Shown here piece by piece: positions 25,163 through 38,500 of a stretch of 64,000 nucleotides of DNA (its first letter is position 1; each line of letters opens with the position of its first letter). The stretch covers positions 21,359,501-21,423,500 of the forward strand of contig CP114481.1 in the NCBI GenBank assembly GCA_027186245.1, given 5' to 3'. Source of the stretch: Coriaria nepalensis (lineage: Eukaryota > Streptophyta > Magnoliopsida > Cucurbitales > Coriariaceae). Made by a program: the position numbers and the translations under genes. The notes beneath the pieces were generated by a model that saw only the letters and a list, made by a program, of their open reading frames with translations, was not told the origin of the DNA and searched no databases.

Positions 25163-27681
25163 AATCTACTGAAGACAACAATTCATTATTTTAGCATTAA
25201 AAAGCATATCACTCAGTCTTTTCAATCATTAAATTGTTTGAAGGCACTTCGAACAAATTCTATTTTTGAATTTAGAATACGACTTTCATGCATAGCTTGC
25301 ACTTGATCTCTTGAAGGCAACTATTCATTTTTTTAGCCTTAAAGTCATATTATTGCGTCTCTTTTAGTCATTAAATCTTTCTGAATCAGTCCGAACGAAA
25401 TTCGGCCTTTAAACATGACTTTCGTGCATAACTTGGAGTTGATCTATTGAAGGCAACAATGCATTTGTTTAGCCTTAAAGTCATGACACCGACTCTCTTC
25501 TAGTCATTAAATCATTTGAAATTCATTCGAACGAATTCTATTTTCGCCCTTCAAACATTATTTTCTTACGTAACTTGCAATTAATCTACTGAAGACAACA
25601 ATGCATTATTTTAGCATTAAAAAGCATATCACTCAGTCTTTTCAATCATTAAATTGTTTGAAGGCACTTCGAACCAATTCTAATTTTGAATTTAGAATAC
25701 GACTTTCATGCATAGCTTGCACTTGATCTATTGAAGGCAACTATTCATTTTTTTAGCCTTAAAGTCATATTATTGCGTCTCTTTTATTCATTCAATCTTT
25801 CTGAATCAGTCCGAACGAAATTCGGCCTTTAAACATGACTTTCGTGCATAACTTGGAGTTGATCTATTGAAGGCAACAATGCATTTGTTTAGCCTTAAAG
25901 TCATGTCACCGAGTCTCTTCTAGTCATTAAATCATTTGAAATTCATTCGAACGAATTCTATTTTCGCCTTCAAACATTATTTTCTTACGTAACTTGCAAT
26001 TAATCTACTGAAGACAACAATGCATTATTTTAGCATTACAAAGCATATCACTCAGTCTTTTCAATCATTAAATTGTTTGAAGGCACTTCGAACCAATTCT
26101 ATTTTTGAATTTAGAATACGACTTTCATGCATAGCTTGCACTTGATCTATTGAAGGCAACTATTCATTTTTTTAGCCTTAAAGTCATATTATTGCGTCTC
26201 TTTTAGTCATTAAATCTTTCTGAATCAGTCCGAACGAAATTCGGCCTTTAAACATGACTTTCGTGCATAACTTGGAGTTGATCTATTGAAGGCAACAATG
26301 CATTTGTTTAGCCTTAAAGTCATGTCACCGAGTCTCTTCTAGTCATTAAATCATTTGAAATTCATTCGAACGAATTCTATTTTCGCCCTTCAAACATTAT
26401 TTTCTTAAGTAACTTGCAATTAATCTACTGAAGACAACAATGCATTATTTTAGCATTACAAAGCATATCACTCAGTCTTTTCAATCATTAAATTGTTTGA
26501 AGGCACTTCGAACCAATTCTATTTTTGAATTTAGAATACGACTTTCATGCATAGCTTGCACCTGATCTATTGAAGGCAACTATTCATTTTTTTTGCCTTA
26601 AAGTCATATTATTGCGTCTCTTTTAGTCATTAAATCTTTCTGAATCAGTCCGAACGAAATTCGGCCTTTAAACATGACTTTCGTGCATAACTTGGAGTTG
26701 ATCTATTGAAGGCAACAATGCATTTGTTTAGCCTTAAAGTCATGTCACCGAGTCTCTTCTAGTCATTAAATCATTTGAAATTCATTCGAACGAATTCTAT
26801 TTTCGCCCTTCAAACATTATTTTCTTACGTAACTTGCAATTAATCTACTGAAGACAACAATGCATTATTTTAGCATTAAAAAGCATATCACTCAGTCTTT
26901 TCAATCATTAAATTGTTTGAAGGCACTTCCAACCAATTCTATTTTCGAATTTAGAATAAGACTTTCATGCATAGCTTGCACTTGATCTATTGAAGGCAAC
27001 TATTCATTTTTTTAACCTTAAAGTCATATTATTGCGTCTCTTTTAGTCATTAAATCTTTTTGAATCAGTCCGAACGAAATTCGGCCTTTAAACATGACTT
27101 TCGTGCATAACTTGGAGTTGATCTATTGAAGGCAACAATGCATTTGTTTAGCCTTAAAGTCATATCACCGACTCTCTTCTAGTCATTAAATCATTTGAAA
27201 TTCATTCGAACGAATTCTATTTTCGCCCTTCAAACATTATTTTCTTACGTAACTTGCAATTAATCAACTGAAGACAACAATGCGTTATTTTAGCATTACA
27301 AAGCATATCACTCAGTATTTTCAATCATTAAATTGTTTGAAGGCACTTCGAACCAATTCTATTTTTGAATTTAGAATACGACTTTCATGCATAGCTTGCA
27401 CCTGATCTATTGAAGGCAACTATTCATTTTTTTAGCCCTAAAGTCATATTATTGCGTCTCTTTTAGTCATTAAATCTTTCTGAATCAGTCCGAACGAAAT
27501 TCGGCCTTTAAACATGACTTTCGTGCATAACTTGGAGTTGATCTATTGAAGGCAACAATGCATTTGTTTAGCCTTAAAGTCATGTCACTGAGTCTCTTCT
27601 TGTCATTAAATCATTCTAAATTAATTCGAACAAATTCTATTTTCGCCCTTCAAACATTATTTTCTTACATAACTTGCAATT
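25163..27681 (+). repeat. Homogenised run of near-identical units 61-66
   Basis: Six successive units (25,163; 25,583; 26,002; 26,422; 26,842; 27,262) share CATAGCTTGCAC or CATAGCTTGCACC in A, CTGAATCAGTCCGAACG in B, and CATAACTTGGAGTTGATC at the B/C junction. All but the last have CACCGA and ATTTGAAATTC in C. Three of them share the rare TAGCATTACAAAGC (26,002; 26,422; 27,262). Elsewhere in the window neighbouring units usually differ in several of these markers. This is the clearest stretch of single-unit amplification and suggests recent local homogenisation. Confidence 0.75.
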
Positions 27682-27956
27682 AATCTACTGAAGACAACAA
27701 TGCATTATTTTAGCATTAAAAAGCATATCACTCAATCTTTTCAATCATTATATTGTTTGAAGGCACTTCGAACCAATACTATTTTTTAATTTAGAACACG
27801 ACTTTCATGCATACCTTGCACTTGATCTATTGAAGGCAACTATTCATTTTTTTAGCTTTAAAGTCATATTATTACGTCTCTTTTAGTCATTAAATCTTTC
27901 TTAATCACTTCGAATGAAATTCGGCCTTTAAACATGAGTTTCGTGCATAACTTGCA

Positions 27957-29037
27957 GTTGATCTATTGAAGGCAACAATGCATTTGTTTAGCCTTAAAGT
28001 TATGTCACCGACTCTCTTCTAGTCATTAAATCATTTGAAATTCATTCGAACGAATTCTATTTTCGCCCTTCAAATATTATTTTCTTACGTAACTTGCTAT
28101 TAATCTGCTGAAGACAACAATGCATTATTTTAGCATTAAAAAGCATATCACTCAGTCTTGTCAATCATTAAATTGTTTGAAGGCACTTCGAACCAATTCT
28201 ATTTTTGAATTTAGAACACGACTTTCATGCATAACTTGCACTTGAGCTATTGAAGGCAACTATGCATTTTTTTAGCCTTAAAGTCATATTATTGCGTCTC
28301 TTTTAGTCATTAAATCTTTCTAAATCACTTCAAACGAAATTCGGCCTTTAAACATGACTTTCGTGCATAACTCGCAGTTGATCTATTGACGGCAACAATG
28401 CATTGGTTTAGCCTTAAAGTCATGTCACTGAGTCTGTTCTAGTCATTAAATCATTCTAAATTAATTCGAACGAATTCTATTTTCGCCCTTCAAACATTAT
28501 TTTCTTATGTAACTTCCAATTAATCTACTGAAGACAACAATGCATTATTTTAGCATTAAAAAGCATATCACTCAGTCTTTTGAACCATTAAATTGTTTGA
28601 AGGCACTTCGAACCAATTCTATTTTTGAATTTAGAACACGACTTTCATGCATAACTTGCACTTGATCTATTGAAGGCAAATATTCATTTATTAACCTTAA
28701 AGTCATATTATTGCGTCTCTTTTAGTCACCAAATCTTTCTGAATCACTTCGAACGAAATTCGGCTTTTAAACATGACTTTCGTGCATAACTTGCAGTTGA
28801 TCTATTGAAGGCAACAATGTATTTGTTTAGCCTTAAAGTCATGTCACTTAGTCTCTTCTAGTCATTAAATCATTCTAAATTAATTCGAACGAATTCTATT
28901 TTCGCTCTTCAAACATTATTTTCTTTCATAACTTGCAATTAATATACTGAAGACAACAATGCATTATTTTAGCATTATAAAGCATATCACTCAGTCTTTT
29001 CAATCATTAAATTGTTTGAAGGCACTTCGAACCAATT
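27957..29037 (+). repeat. Segmental copy, 11-unit offset (right member)
   Basis: Partner of 23,340-24,420, with the same ordered variants. Differences include AAAGTTATGTC, CAGTCTTGTC, ATTGACGGC, CTTATGTAACTTCC and CTTTTGAACCATT. The stretch at about 27,590-29,000 is also a more diverged relative of 30,528-31,900, seven units (2,938 bp) further on. Three generations of copying are therefore layered here. Confidence 0.78.
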
Positions 29038-30059
29038 CTATTTTTGAATTTAGAACATGACTTTCATGCATAACTTGCACTTGATCTATTGAAGGAAACT
29101 ATTCATTTTTTTAGCCTTAAAGTCATATTATTGCGTCTCTTCTAGTCACCAAATCTTTCGGAATCACTTCGAACGAAATTCGGCCTTTAAACATGACTTT
29201 CGTGCATAACTTGCACTTTATCTATTGAAGGCAACAATGCATTTGTTTAGCCTTAAAGTCATGTCACTGAGTCTCTTCTAGTCATTAAATCATTCTAAAT
29301 TAATTCGAACGAATTCTATTTTCGCTCTTCAAACATTATTTTCTTACATAACTTTCAATTAATCTACTGAAGACAACAATGCATTATTTTAGCATTAAAA
29401 AGCATATCACTCAGTCTTTTCAATCATTATATTGTTTGAAGGCACTACGAACCAATTCTATTTTTGAATTTAGAACACGACTGTCATGCATAACTTGCAC
29501 TTGTGCTATTGAAGGCAACTATTCATTTTTTTAGCCTTAAAGTCATATTATTGCGTCTCTTTTAGTCATTAAATCTTTCTGACTCAGTCCGAATGAAATT
29601 CGGCCTTTAAACATGACTTTCGTGCATAACTTGCAGTTGATCTATTGAAGGCAACAATGCATTTGTTTAGCCTTAAAGTCATGTCACCGAGTCTGTTCTA
29701 GTCATTAAATCATTCTAAATTAATTCGAACGAATTCTATTTTCGCCCTTCAAACATTATTTTCTTACATAGCGTGCAATTAATCTACTAAAGACAACAAT
29801 GCATTATTTTAGCATTAAAAAGCATATCACTCAGCTTTTCAATAATTAAATTGTTTGAAGGCACTTCGAACCAATTCTATTTTTGAATTTAGAATACGAA
29901 TTTCATGCATAACTTGCACTTGATCTATTGAAGGCAACTATTCATTTTTTTAGCCTTAAAGTCATATTATTGCGTCTCTTTTAGTCATTACATCTTTCTA
30001 AATCACTTCAAACGAAATTCGGCCTTTAAACATGACTTTCGTGCATAACTTGCAGTTAA

Positions 30060-33000
30060 TCTATTGAAGGCAACAATGCATTTGTTTAGCCTTAAAGTCA
30101 TGTCACTGAGTCTGTTCTAGTCATTAAATCATTCTAAATTAATTCGAACGAATTCTATTTTCGCCCTTCAAACATTACTTTCTTACATAACTTGCAATTA
30201 ATCTACTGAAGACAACAATGCATTATTTTAGCATTAAAAAGCATATCACTCAGTCTTTTCAATCATTATATTGTTTGAAGGCACTTCGAACCAATACTAT
30301 TTTTTAATTTAGAACACGACTTTCATGCATAACTTGCACTTGATCTATTGAAGGCAACTATTCATTTTTCTAGCCTTAAAGTCATATTATTACGACACTT
30401 TTAGTCATTAAATCTTTCTGAATCACTTCGAATGACATTCGGCCTTTAAACATGACTTTCGTGCATAACTTGCAGTTGATCTATTGAAGGCAACAATGCA
30501 TTTGTTTAGCCCTAAAGTCATGTCACTGAGTCTCTTCTTGTCATTAAATCATTCTAAATTAATTCGAACGAATTCTATTTTTGCCCTTCAAACATTATTT
30601 TCTTACATAACTTGCAATTAATCTACTGAAGACAACAATGCATTATTTTAGCATTAAAAAGCATATCACTCAATCTTTTCAATCATTATATTGTTTGAAG
30701 GCACTTCGAACCAATACTATTTTTTAATTTAGAACACGACTTTCATGCATACCTTGCACTTGATCTATTGAAGGCAACTATTCATTTTTTTAGCTTTAAA
30801 GTCATATTATTACGTCTCTTTTAGTCATTAAATCTTTCTTAATCACTTCGAATGAAATTCGGCCTTTAAACATGACTTTCGTGCATAACTTGCAGTTGAT
30901 CTATTGAAGGCAACAATGCATTTGTTTAGCCTTAAAGTCATGTCACCGACTCTCTTCTAGTCATTAAATCATTTGAAATTCATTCGAACGAATTCTATTT
31001 TCCCCCTTCAAATATTATTTTCTTACGTAACTTGCTATTAATCTGCTGAAGACAACAATGCATTATTTTAGCATTAAAAAGCATATCACTCAGTCTTTTC
31101 AATAATTAAATTGTTTGAAGGCACTTCGAACCAATTCTATTTTTGAATTTAGAACACGACTTTCATGCATAACTTGCACTTGAGCTATTGAAGGCAACTA
31201 TGCTTTTTTTTAGCCTTAAAGTCATATTATTGCGTCTCTTTTAGTCATTAAATCTTTCTAAATCACTTCAAACGAAATTCGGCCTTTAAACATGACTTTC
31301 GTGCAAAACTCGCAGTTCATCTATTGAAGGCAACAATGCATTGGTTTAGCCTTAAAGTCATGTCACTGAGTCTGTTCCAGTCATTAAATCATTCTAAATT
31401 AATTCGAACGAATTCTATTTTCGCCCTTCAACCATTATTTTCTTATGTAACTTGCAATTAATCTACTGAAGACAACAATGCATTATTTTAGCATTAAAAA
31501 GCATATCACTCAGTCTTTTCAATAATTAAATTGTTTGAAGGCACTTCGACCCCATTCTATTTTTGAATTTAGAACACGACTTTCATGCATAACTTGCACT
31601 TGATCTATTGAAGGCAACTATTCATTTTTTAACCTTAAATTCATATTATTGCGTCTATTTTAGTCACCAAATCTTTCTGAATCACTTCGAACGAAATTCG
31701 GCCATTAAACATGACTTTCGTGCATAACTTGCAGTCGATCTATTGAAGGCAACAATGCATTTGTTTAGCCTTAAAGTCATGTCACTTAGTCTCTTCTAGT
31801 CATTAAATCATTCTAAATTAATTCGAACGAATTCTATTTTCGCCCTTCAAACATTATTTTTTTACATAACTTGCAATTAATCTACTGAAGACAACAATGC
31901 ATTATTTTAGCATTAAAAAGCATATCACTCAGTCTTTTGAATCATTAAATTGTTTGAAGGCACTACGAACCAATTCTATTTTTGAATTTAGAACACGACT
32001 TTCATGCATAACTTGCACTTGAGCTATTGAAGGCAACTATTCATTTTTTTAGCCTTAAAGTCATATTATTACGACACTTTTAGTCATTAAATCTTTCTGA
32101 ATCACTTCGAATGACATTCGGCCTTTAAACATGACTTTCGTGCATAACTTGCAGTTGATCTATTGAAGGCAACAATGCATTTGTTTAGCCTTAAAGTCAT
32201 GTCACTGAGTCTGTTCTAGTCATTAAATCATTCTAAATTAATTCGAATGAATTCTATTTTCGCCCTTCAAACATTATTTTCTTACATAGCTTGCAATTAA
32301 TCTACTAAAGACAACAATGCATTATTTTAGCATTAAAAAGCATATCACTCAGCTTTTCAATAATTAAATTGTTTGAAGGCACTTCGAACCAATTCTATTT
32401 TTGAATTTAGAATACGACTTTCATGCATAACTTGCACTTGATCTATTGAAGGCAACTATTCATTTTTTTAGCCTTAAAGTCATATTATTGCGTCTCTTTT
32501 AGTCATTACATCTTTCTAAATCACTTCAAACGAAATTCGCCCTTTAAACATGACTTTCGTGCATAACTTGCAGTTGATCTATTGAAGGCAACAATGCATT
32601 TGTTTAGCCTTAAAGTCATGTCACTGAGTCTGTTCTAGTCATTAAATCATTCTAAATTAATTCGAACGAATTCTATTTTCGCCCTTCAAACATTACTTTC
32701 TTACATAACTTGCAATTAATCTACTGAAGACAACAATGCATTATTTTAGCATTAAAAAGCACATCACTCAGTCTTTTCAATCATTATATTGTTTGGAGGC
32801 ACTTCGAACCAATACTATTTTTTAATTTAGAACACGACTTTCATGCATAACTTGCACTTGATCTATTGAAGGCAACTATTCATTTTTCTAGCCTTAAAGT
32901 CATATTATTACGACACTTTTAGTCATTAAATCTTTCTGAATCACTTCGAATGACATTCGGCCTTTAAACATGACTTTCGTGCATAACTGGCAGTTGATCT

Positions 33001-35515
33001 ATTGAAGGCAACAATGCATTTGTTTAGCCTTAAAGTCATGTCACCGAGTCTCTTCTAGTCATTAAATCATTTGAAATTCATTCGAACGAATTCTATTTTC
33101 GCCCTTCAAACATTATTTTCTTACGTAACTTGCAATTAATCTGTTGAAGACAACAATGCATTATTTTAGCATTAAAAAGCATATCACTCAGTCTTTTCAA
33201 TCATTAAATTGTTTGAAGGCACTTCGAACAAATTCTATTTTTGAATTTAGAACACGACTTTCATGCATAACTTGCACTTGAGCTATTGAAGGCAACTATG
33301 CATTTTTTTAGCCTTAAAGTCATATTATTGCGTCTCTTTTAGTCATTAAATCTTTCTAAATCACATCAAACGAAATTCGGCCTTTAAACATGACTTTCGT
33401 GCATAACTCGCAGTTGATCTATTGAAGGCAACAATGCATTTGTTTAGCCTTAAAGTCATGTCACTGAGTCTGTCCGAGTCATTAAATCATTCTAAATTAA
33501 TTCGAACGAATTCTATTTTCGCCCTTCAAACATTATTTTTTTACATAACTTGCAATTAATCTACTGAAGACAACAATGCATTATTTTAGCATTAAAAAGC
33601 ATATCACTCAGTCTTTTGAATCATTAAATTGTTTGAAGGCACTACGAACCAATTCTATTTTTGAATTCAGAACACGACTTTCATGCATAACTTGCACTTG
33701 AGCTATTGAAGGCAACTATTCATTTTTTTAGCCTTAAAGTCATATTATTGCGTCTCTTTTAGTCATTAAATCTTTCTGGCTCAGTCCGAATGAAATTCAG
33801 CCTTTAAACATGACTTTCGTGCATAACTTGCAGTTGATCTATTGAAGGCAACAATGCATTTGTTTAGCCTTAAAGTCATGTCACTGAGTCTGTTCTAGTC
33901 ATTAAATCATTCTAAATTAATTCGAACGAATTCTATTTTCGCCCTTCAAACATTATTTTCTTACATAGCTTGCAATTAATCTACTAAAGACAACAATGCA
34001 TTATTTTAGCATTAAAAAGCATATCACTCAGCTTTTCAATAATTAAATTGTTTGAAGGCACTTCGAACCAATTCTATTTTTGAATTTAGAATACGACTTT
34101 CATGCATAACTTGCACTTGATCTATTGAAGGCAACTATTCATTTTTTTAGCCTTAAAGTCATATTATTGCGTCTCTTTTAGTCATTACATCTTTCTAAAT
34201 CACTTCAAACGAAATTCGCCCTTTAAACATGACTTTCGTGCATAACTTGCAGTTGATCTATTGAAGGCAACAATGCATTTGTTTAGCCTTAAAGTCATGT
34301 CACTGAGTCTGTTCTAGTCATTAAATCATTCTAAATTAATTCGAACGAATTCTATTTTCGCCCTTCAAACATTACTTTCTTACATAACTTGCAATTAATC
34401 TACTGAAGACAACAATGCATTATTTTAGCATTAAAAAGCATATCACTCAGTCTTTTCAATCATTATATTGTTTGAAGGCACTTCGAACCAATACTATTTT
34501 TTAATTTAGAACACAACTTTCATGCATAACTTGCACTTGATCTATTGAAGGCAACTATTCATTTTTCTAGCCTTAAAGTCATATTATTACGACACTTTTA
34601 GTCATTAAATCTTTCCGAATCACTTCGAATGACATTCGGCCTTTAAACATGACTTTCGTGCATAACTTGCAGTTGATCTATTGAAGGCAACAATGCATTT
34701 GTTTAGCCTTAAAGTCATGTCACCGTGTCTCTTCTAGTCATTAAATCATTTGAAATTCATTCGAACGAATTCTATTTTCACCCTTCAAACATTATTTTCT
34801 TACGTAACTTGCAATTAATCTGTTTAAGACAACAATGCATTATTTTAGCATTAAAAAGCATATCACTCAGTCTTTTCAATCATTAAATTGTTTGAAGGCA
34901 CTTCGAACAAATTCTATTTTTGAATTTAGAACACGACTTTCATGCATAACTTGCACTTGAGCTATTGAAGGCAACTATGCATTTTTTTAGCCTTAAAGTC
35001 ATATTATTGCGTCTCTTTTAGTCATTAAATCTTTCTAAATCACATCAAACGAAATTCGGCCTTTAAACATGACTTTCGTGCATAACTCGCAGTTGATCTA
35101 TTGAAGGCAACAATGCATTTGTTTAGCCTTAAAGTCATGTCACTGAGTCTGTCCGAGTCATTAAATCATTCTAAATTAATTCGAACGAATTCTATTTTCG
35201 CCCTTCAAACATTATTTTCTTACGTAACTTGCAATTAATCTACTAAAGACAACAATGCATTATTTTAGCATTAAAAAGCATATCACTCAGCTTTTCAATA
35301 ATTAAATTGTTTGAAGGCACTTCGAACCAATTCTATTTTTGAATTTAGAATACGACTTTCATGCATAACTTGCACTTGATCTATTGAAGGCAACTATTCA
35401 TTTTTTTAGCCTTAAAGTCATATTATTGCGTCTCTTTTAGTCATTACATCTTTCTAAATCACTTCAAACGAAATTCGCCCTTTAAACTTGACTTTCGTGC
35501 ATAACTTGCAGTTGA
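30060..35515 (+). repeat. 13-unit (5,456 bp) tandem duplication, left copy
   Basis: The sequence from about 30,060 recurs at a constant offset of 5,456 bp (thirteen units). The match continues past 35,515 to about 35,900, so the duplicated segment exceeds the period by roughly one unit. Shared rare variants in order include CACTCAATC, CATACCTTGC, AGCTTTAAAG, TTCTTAATCAC, TTTTCCCCCTTC, TATGCTTTTTTTTAG, GTGCAAAACTCGCAGTTC, CTGTTCCAGTC, TTCAACCATT, CTTCGACCCCATTC, TAAATTCATATT, GTCTATTTTAG, CAGTCGATC, TTACGACAC, GTTTGGAGGC, GTCTGTCCGAGTC and GAATTCAGAACACG. I found very few differences. Unit starts: 30200, 30620, 31040, 31460, 31879, 32299, 32718, 33138, 33558, 33978, 34397, 34817, 35237. Confidence 0.9.
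32299..35236 (+). repeat. Nested 4-unit (1,679 bp) repeat inside the 13-unit block
   Basis: Within the left copy, the sub-block starting at 32,299 recurs at 33,978, four units on. Shared markers are ATTACATCTTTC with AATTCGCCC in B, AAACATTACTTTC in C, CAATCATTATATTG with CCAATACTATTTTTT in A, and CATTTTTCTAGCC with TTACGACAC in B. They also share a unit start with CTGTTGAAG or CTGTTTAAG, CGAACAAATTC, CACATCAAACG and GTCTGTCCGAGTC. The same marker set starts a third time at 35,237, three units after 33,978. Because this pattern is present in both 13-unit copies, the 4-unit duplication came before the 13-unit one. Confidence 0.8.
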
Positions 35516-38500
35516 TCTATTGAAGGCAACAATGCATTTGTTTAGCCTTAAAGTCATGTCACTGAGTCTGTTCTAGTCATTAAATCATTCTAAATTAATT
35601 CGAACGAATTCTATTTTCGCCCTTCAAACATTACTTTCTTACATAACTTGCAATTAATCTACTGAAGACAACAATGCATTATTTTAGCATTAAAAAGCAT
35701 ATCACTCAGTCTTTTCAATCATTATATTGTTTGAAGGCACTTCGAACCAATACTATTTTTTAATTTAGAACACGACTTTCATGCATAACTTGCACTTGAT
35801 CTATTGAAGGCAACTATTCATTTTTCTAGCCTTAAAGTCATATTATTACGACACTTTTAGTCATTAAATCTTTCTGAATCACTTCGAATGACATTCGGCC
35901 TTTAAACATGACTTTCGTGCATAACTTGCAGTTGATCTATTGAAGGCAACAATGCATTTGTTTAGCCCTAAAGTCATGTCACTGAGTCTCTTCTTGTCAT
36001 TAAATCATTCTAAATTAATTCGAACGAATTCTATTTTTGCCCTTCAAACATTATTTTCTTACATAACTTGCAATTAATCTACTGAAGACAACAATGCATT
36101 ATTTTAGCATTAAAAAGCATATCACTCAATCTTTTCAATCATTATATTGTTTGAAGGCACTTCGAACCAATACTATTTTTTAATTTAGAACACGACTTTC
36201 ATGCATACCTTGCACTTGATCTATTGAAGGCAACTATTCATTTTTTTAGCTTTAAAGTCATATTATTACGTCTCTTTTAGTCATTAAATCTTTCTTAATC
36301 ACTTCGAATGAAATTCGGCCTTTAAACATGACTTTCGTGCATAACTTGCAGTTGATCTATTGAAGGCAACAATGCATTTGTTTAGCCTTAAAGTCATGTC
36401 ACCGACTCTCTTCTAGTCATTAAATCATTTGAAATTCATTCGAACGAATTCTATTTTCCCCCTTCAAATATTATTTTCTTACGTAACTTGCTATTAATCT
36501 GCTGAAGACAACAATGCATTATTTTAGCATTAAAAAGCATATCACTCAGTCTTTTCAATAATTAAATTGTTTGAAGGCACTTCGAACCAATTCTATTTTT
36601 GAATTTAGAACACGACTTTCATGCATAACTTGCACTTGAGCTATTGAAGGCAACTATGCTTTTTTTTAGCCTTAAAGTCATATTATTGCGTCTCTTTTAG
36701 TCATTAAATCTTTCTAAATCACTTCAAACGAAATTCGGCCTTTAAACATGACTTTCGTGCAAAACTCGCAGTTCATCTATTGAAGGCAACAATGCATTGG
36801 TTTAGCCTTAAAGTCATGTCACTGAGTCTGTTCCAGTCATTAAATCATTCTAAATTAATTCGAACGAATTCTATTTTCGCCCTTCAACCATTATTTTCTT
36901 ATGTAACTTGCAATTAATCTACTGAAGACAACAATGCATTATTTTAGCATTAAAAAGCATATCACTCAGTCTTTTCAATAATTAAATTGTTTGAAGGCAC
37001 TTCGACCCCATTCTATTTTTGAATTTAGAACACGACTTTCATGCATAACTTGCACTTGATCTATTGAAGGCAACTATTCATTTTTTAACCTTAAATTCAT
37101 ATTATTGCGTCTATTTTAGTCACCAAATCTTTCTGAATCACTTCGAACGAAATTCGGCCATTAAACATGACTTTCGTGCATAACTTGCAGTCGATCTATT
37201 GAAGGCAACAATGCATTTGTTTAGCCTTAAAGTCATGTCACTTAGTCTCTTCTAGTCATTAAATCATTCTAAATTAATTCGAACGAATTCTATTTTCGCC
37301 CTTCAAACATTATTTTTTTACATAACTTGCAATTAATCTACTGAAGACAACAATGCATTATTTTAGCATTAAAAAGCATATCACTCAGTCTTTTGAATCA
37401 TTAAATTGTTTGAAGGCACTACGAACCAATTCTATTTTTGAATTTAGAACACGACTTTCATGCATAACTTGCACTTGAGCTATTGAAGGCAACTATTCAT
37501 TTTTTTAGCCTTAAAGTCATATTATTACGACACTTTTAGTCATTAAATCTTTCTGAATCACTTCGAATGACATTCGGCCTTTAAACATGACTTTCGTGCA
37601 TAACTTGCAGTTGATCTATTGAAGGCAACAATGCATTTGTTTAGCCTTAAAGTCATGTCACTGAGTCTGTTCTAGTCATTAAATCATTCTAAATTAATTC
37701 GAATGAATTCTATTTTCGCCCTTCAAACATTATTTTCTTACATAGCTTGCAATTAATCTACTAAAGACAACAATGCATTATTTTAGCATTAAAAAGCATA
37801 TCACTCAGCTTTTCAATAATTAAATTGTTTGAAGGCACTTCGAACCAATTCTATTTTTGAATTTAGAATACGACTTTCATGCATAACTTGCACTTGATCT
37901 ATTGAAGGCAACTATTCATTTTTTTAGCCTTAAAGTCATATTATTGCGTCTCTTTTAGTCATTACATCTTTCTAAATCACTTCAAACGAAATTCGCCCTT
38001 TAAACATGACTTTCGTGCATAACTTGCAGTTGATCTATTGAAGGCAACAATGCATTTGTTTAGCCTTAAAGTCATGTCACTGAGTCTGTTCTAGTCATTA
38101 AATCATTCTAAATTAATTCGAACGAATTCTATTTTCGCCCTTCAAACATTACTTTCTTACATAACTTGCAATTAATCTACTGAAGACAACAATGCATTAT
38201 TTTAGCATTAAAAAGCACATCACTCAGTCTTTTCAATCATTATATTGTTTGGAGGCACTTCGAACCAATACTATTTTTTAATTTAGAACACGACTTTCAT
38301 GCATAACTTGCACTTGATCTATTGAAGGCAACTATTCATTTTTCTAGCCTTAAAGTCATATTATTACGACACTTTTAGTCATTAAATCTTTCTGAATCAC
38401 TTCGAATGACATTCGGCCTTTAAACATGACTTTCGTGCATAACTGGCAGTTGATCTATTGAAGGCAACAATGCATTTGTTTAGCCTTAAAGTCATGTCAC

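Larger units (their letters stand above)
15510..30059 (+). repeat. Array zone II: units 38-72, transitional zone
   Basis: Unit starts: 15510, 15929, 16349, 16769, 17188, 17608, 18028, 18448, 18868, 19288, 19707, 20127, 20546, 20966, 21386, 21806, 22226, 22645, 23065, 23485, 23905, 24324, 24744, 25163, 25583, 26002, 26422, 26842, 27262, 27682, 28102, 28522, 28941, 29361, 29781. Here TAATTCG-type C monomers mix with CATTCG types that read ATTTGAAATTCATTCG and end CTTACGTAACTTGC. B monomers with TCACCAAATC and CAGTCCGAACG appear. Several segmental copies at 5-, 8- and 11-unit offsets overlap within the zone, and a 7-unit copy links its right end to zone III. The zone limits are set by marker change, and the right limit by the start of the 13-unit duplication. 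Confidence 0.7.
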
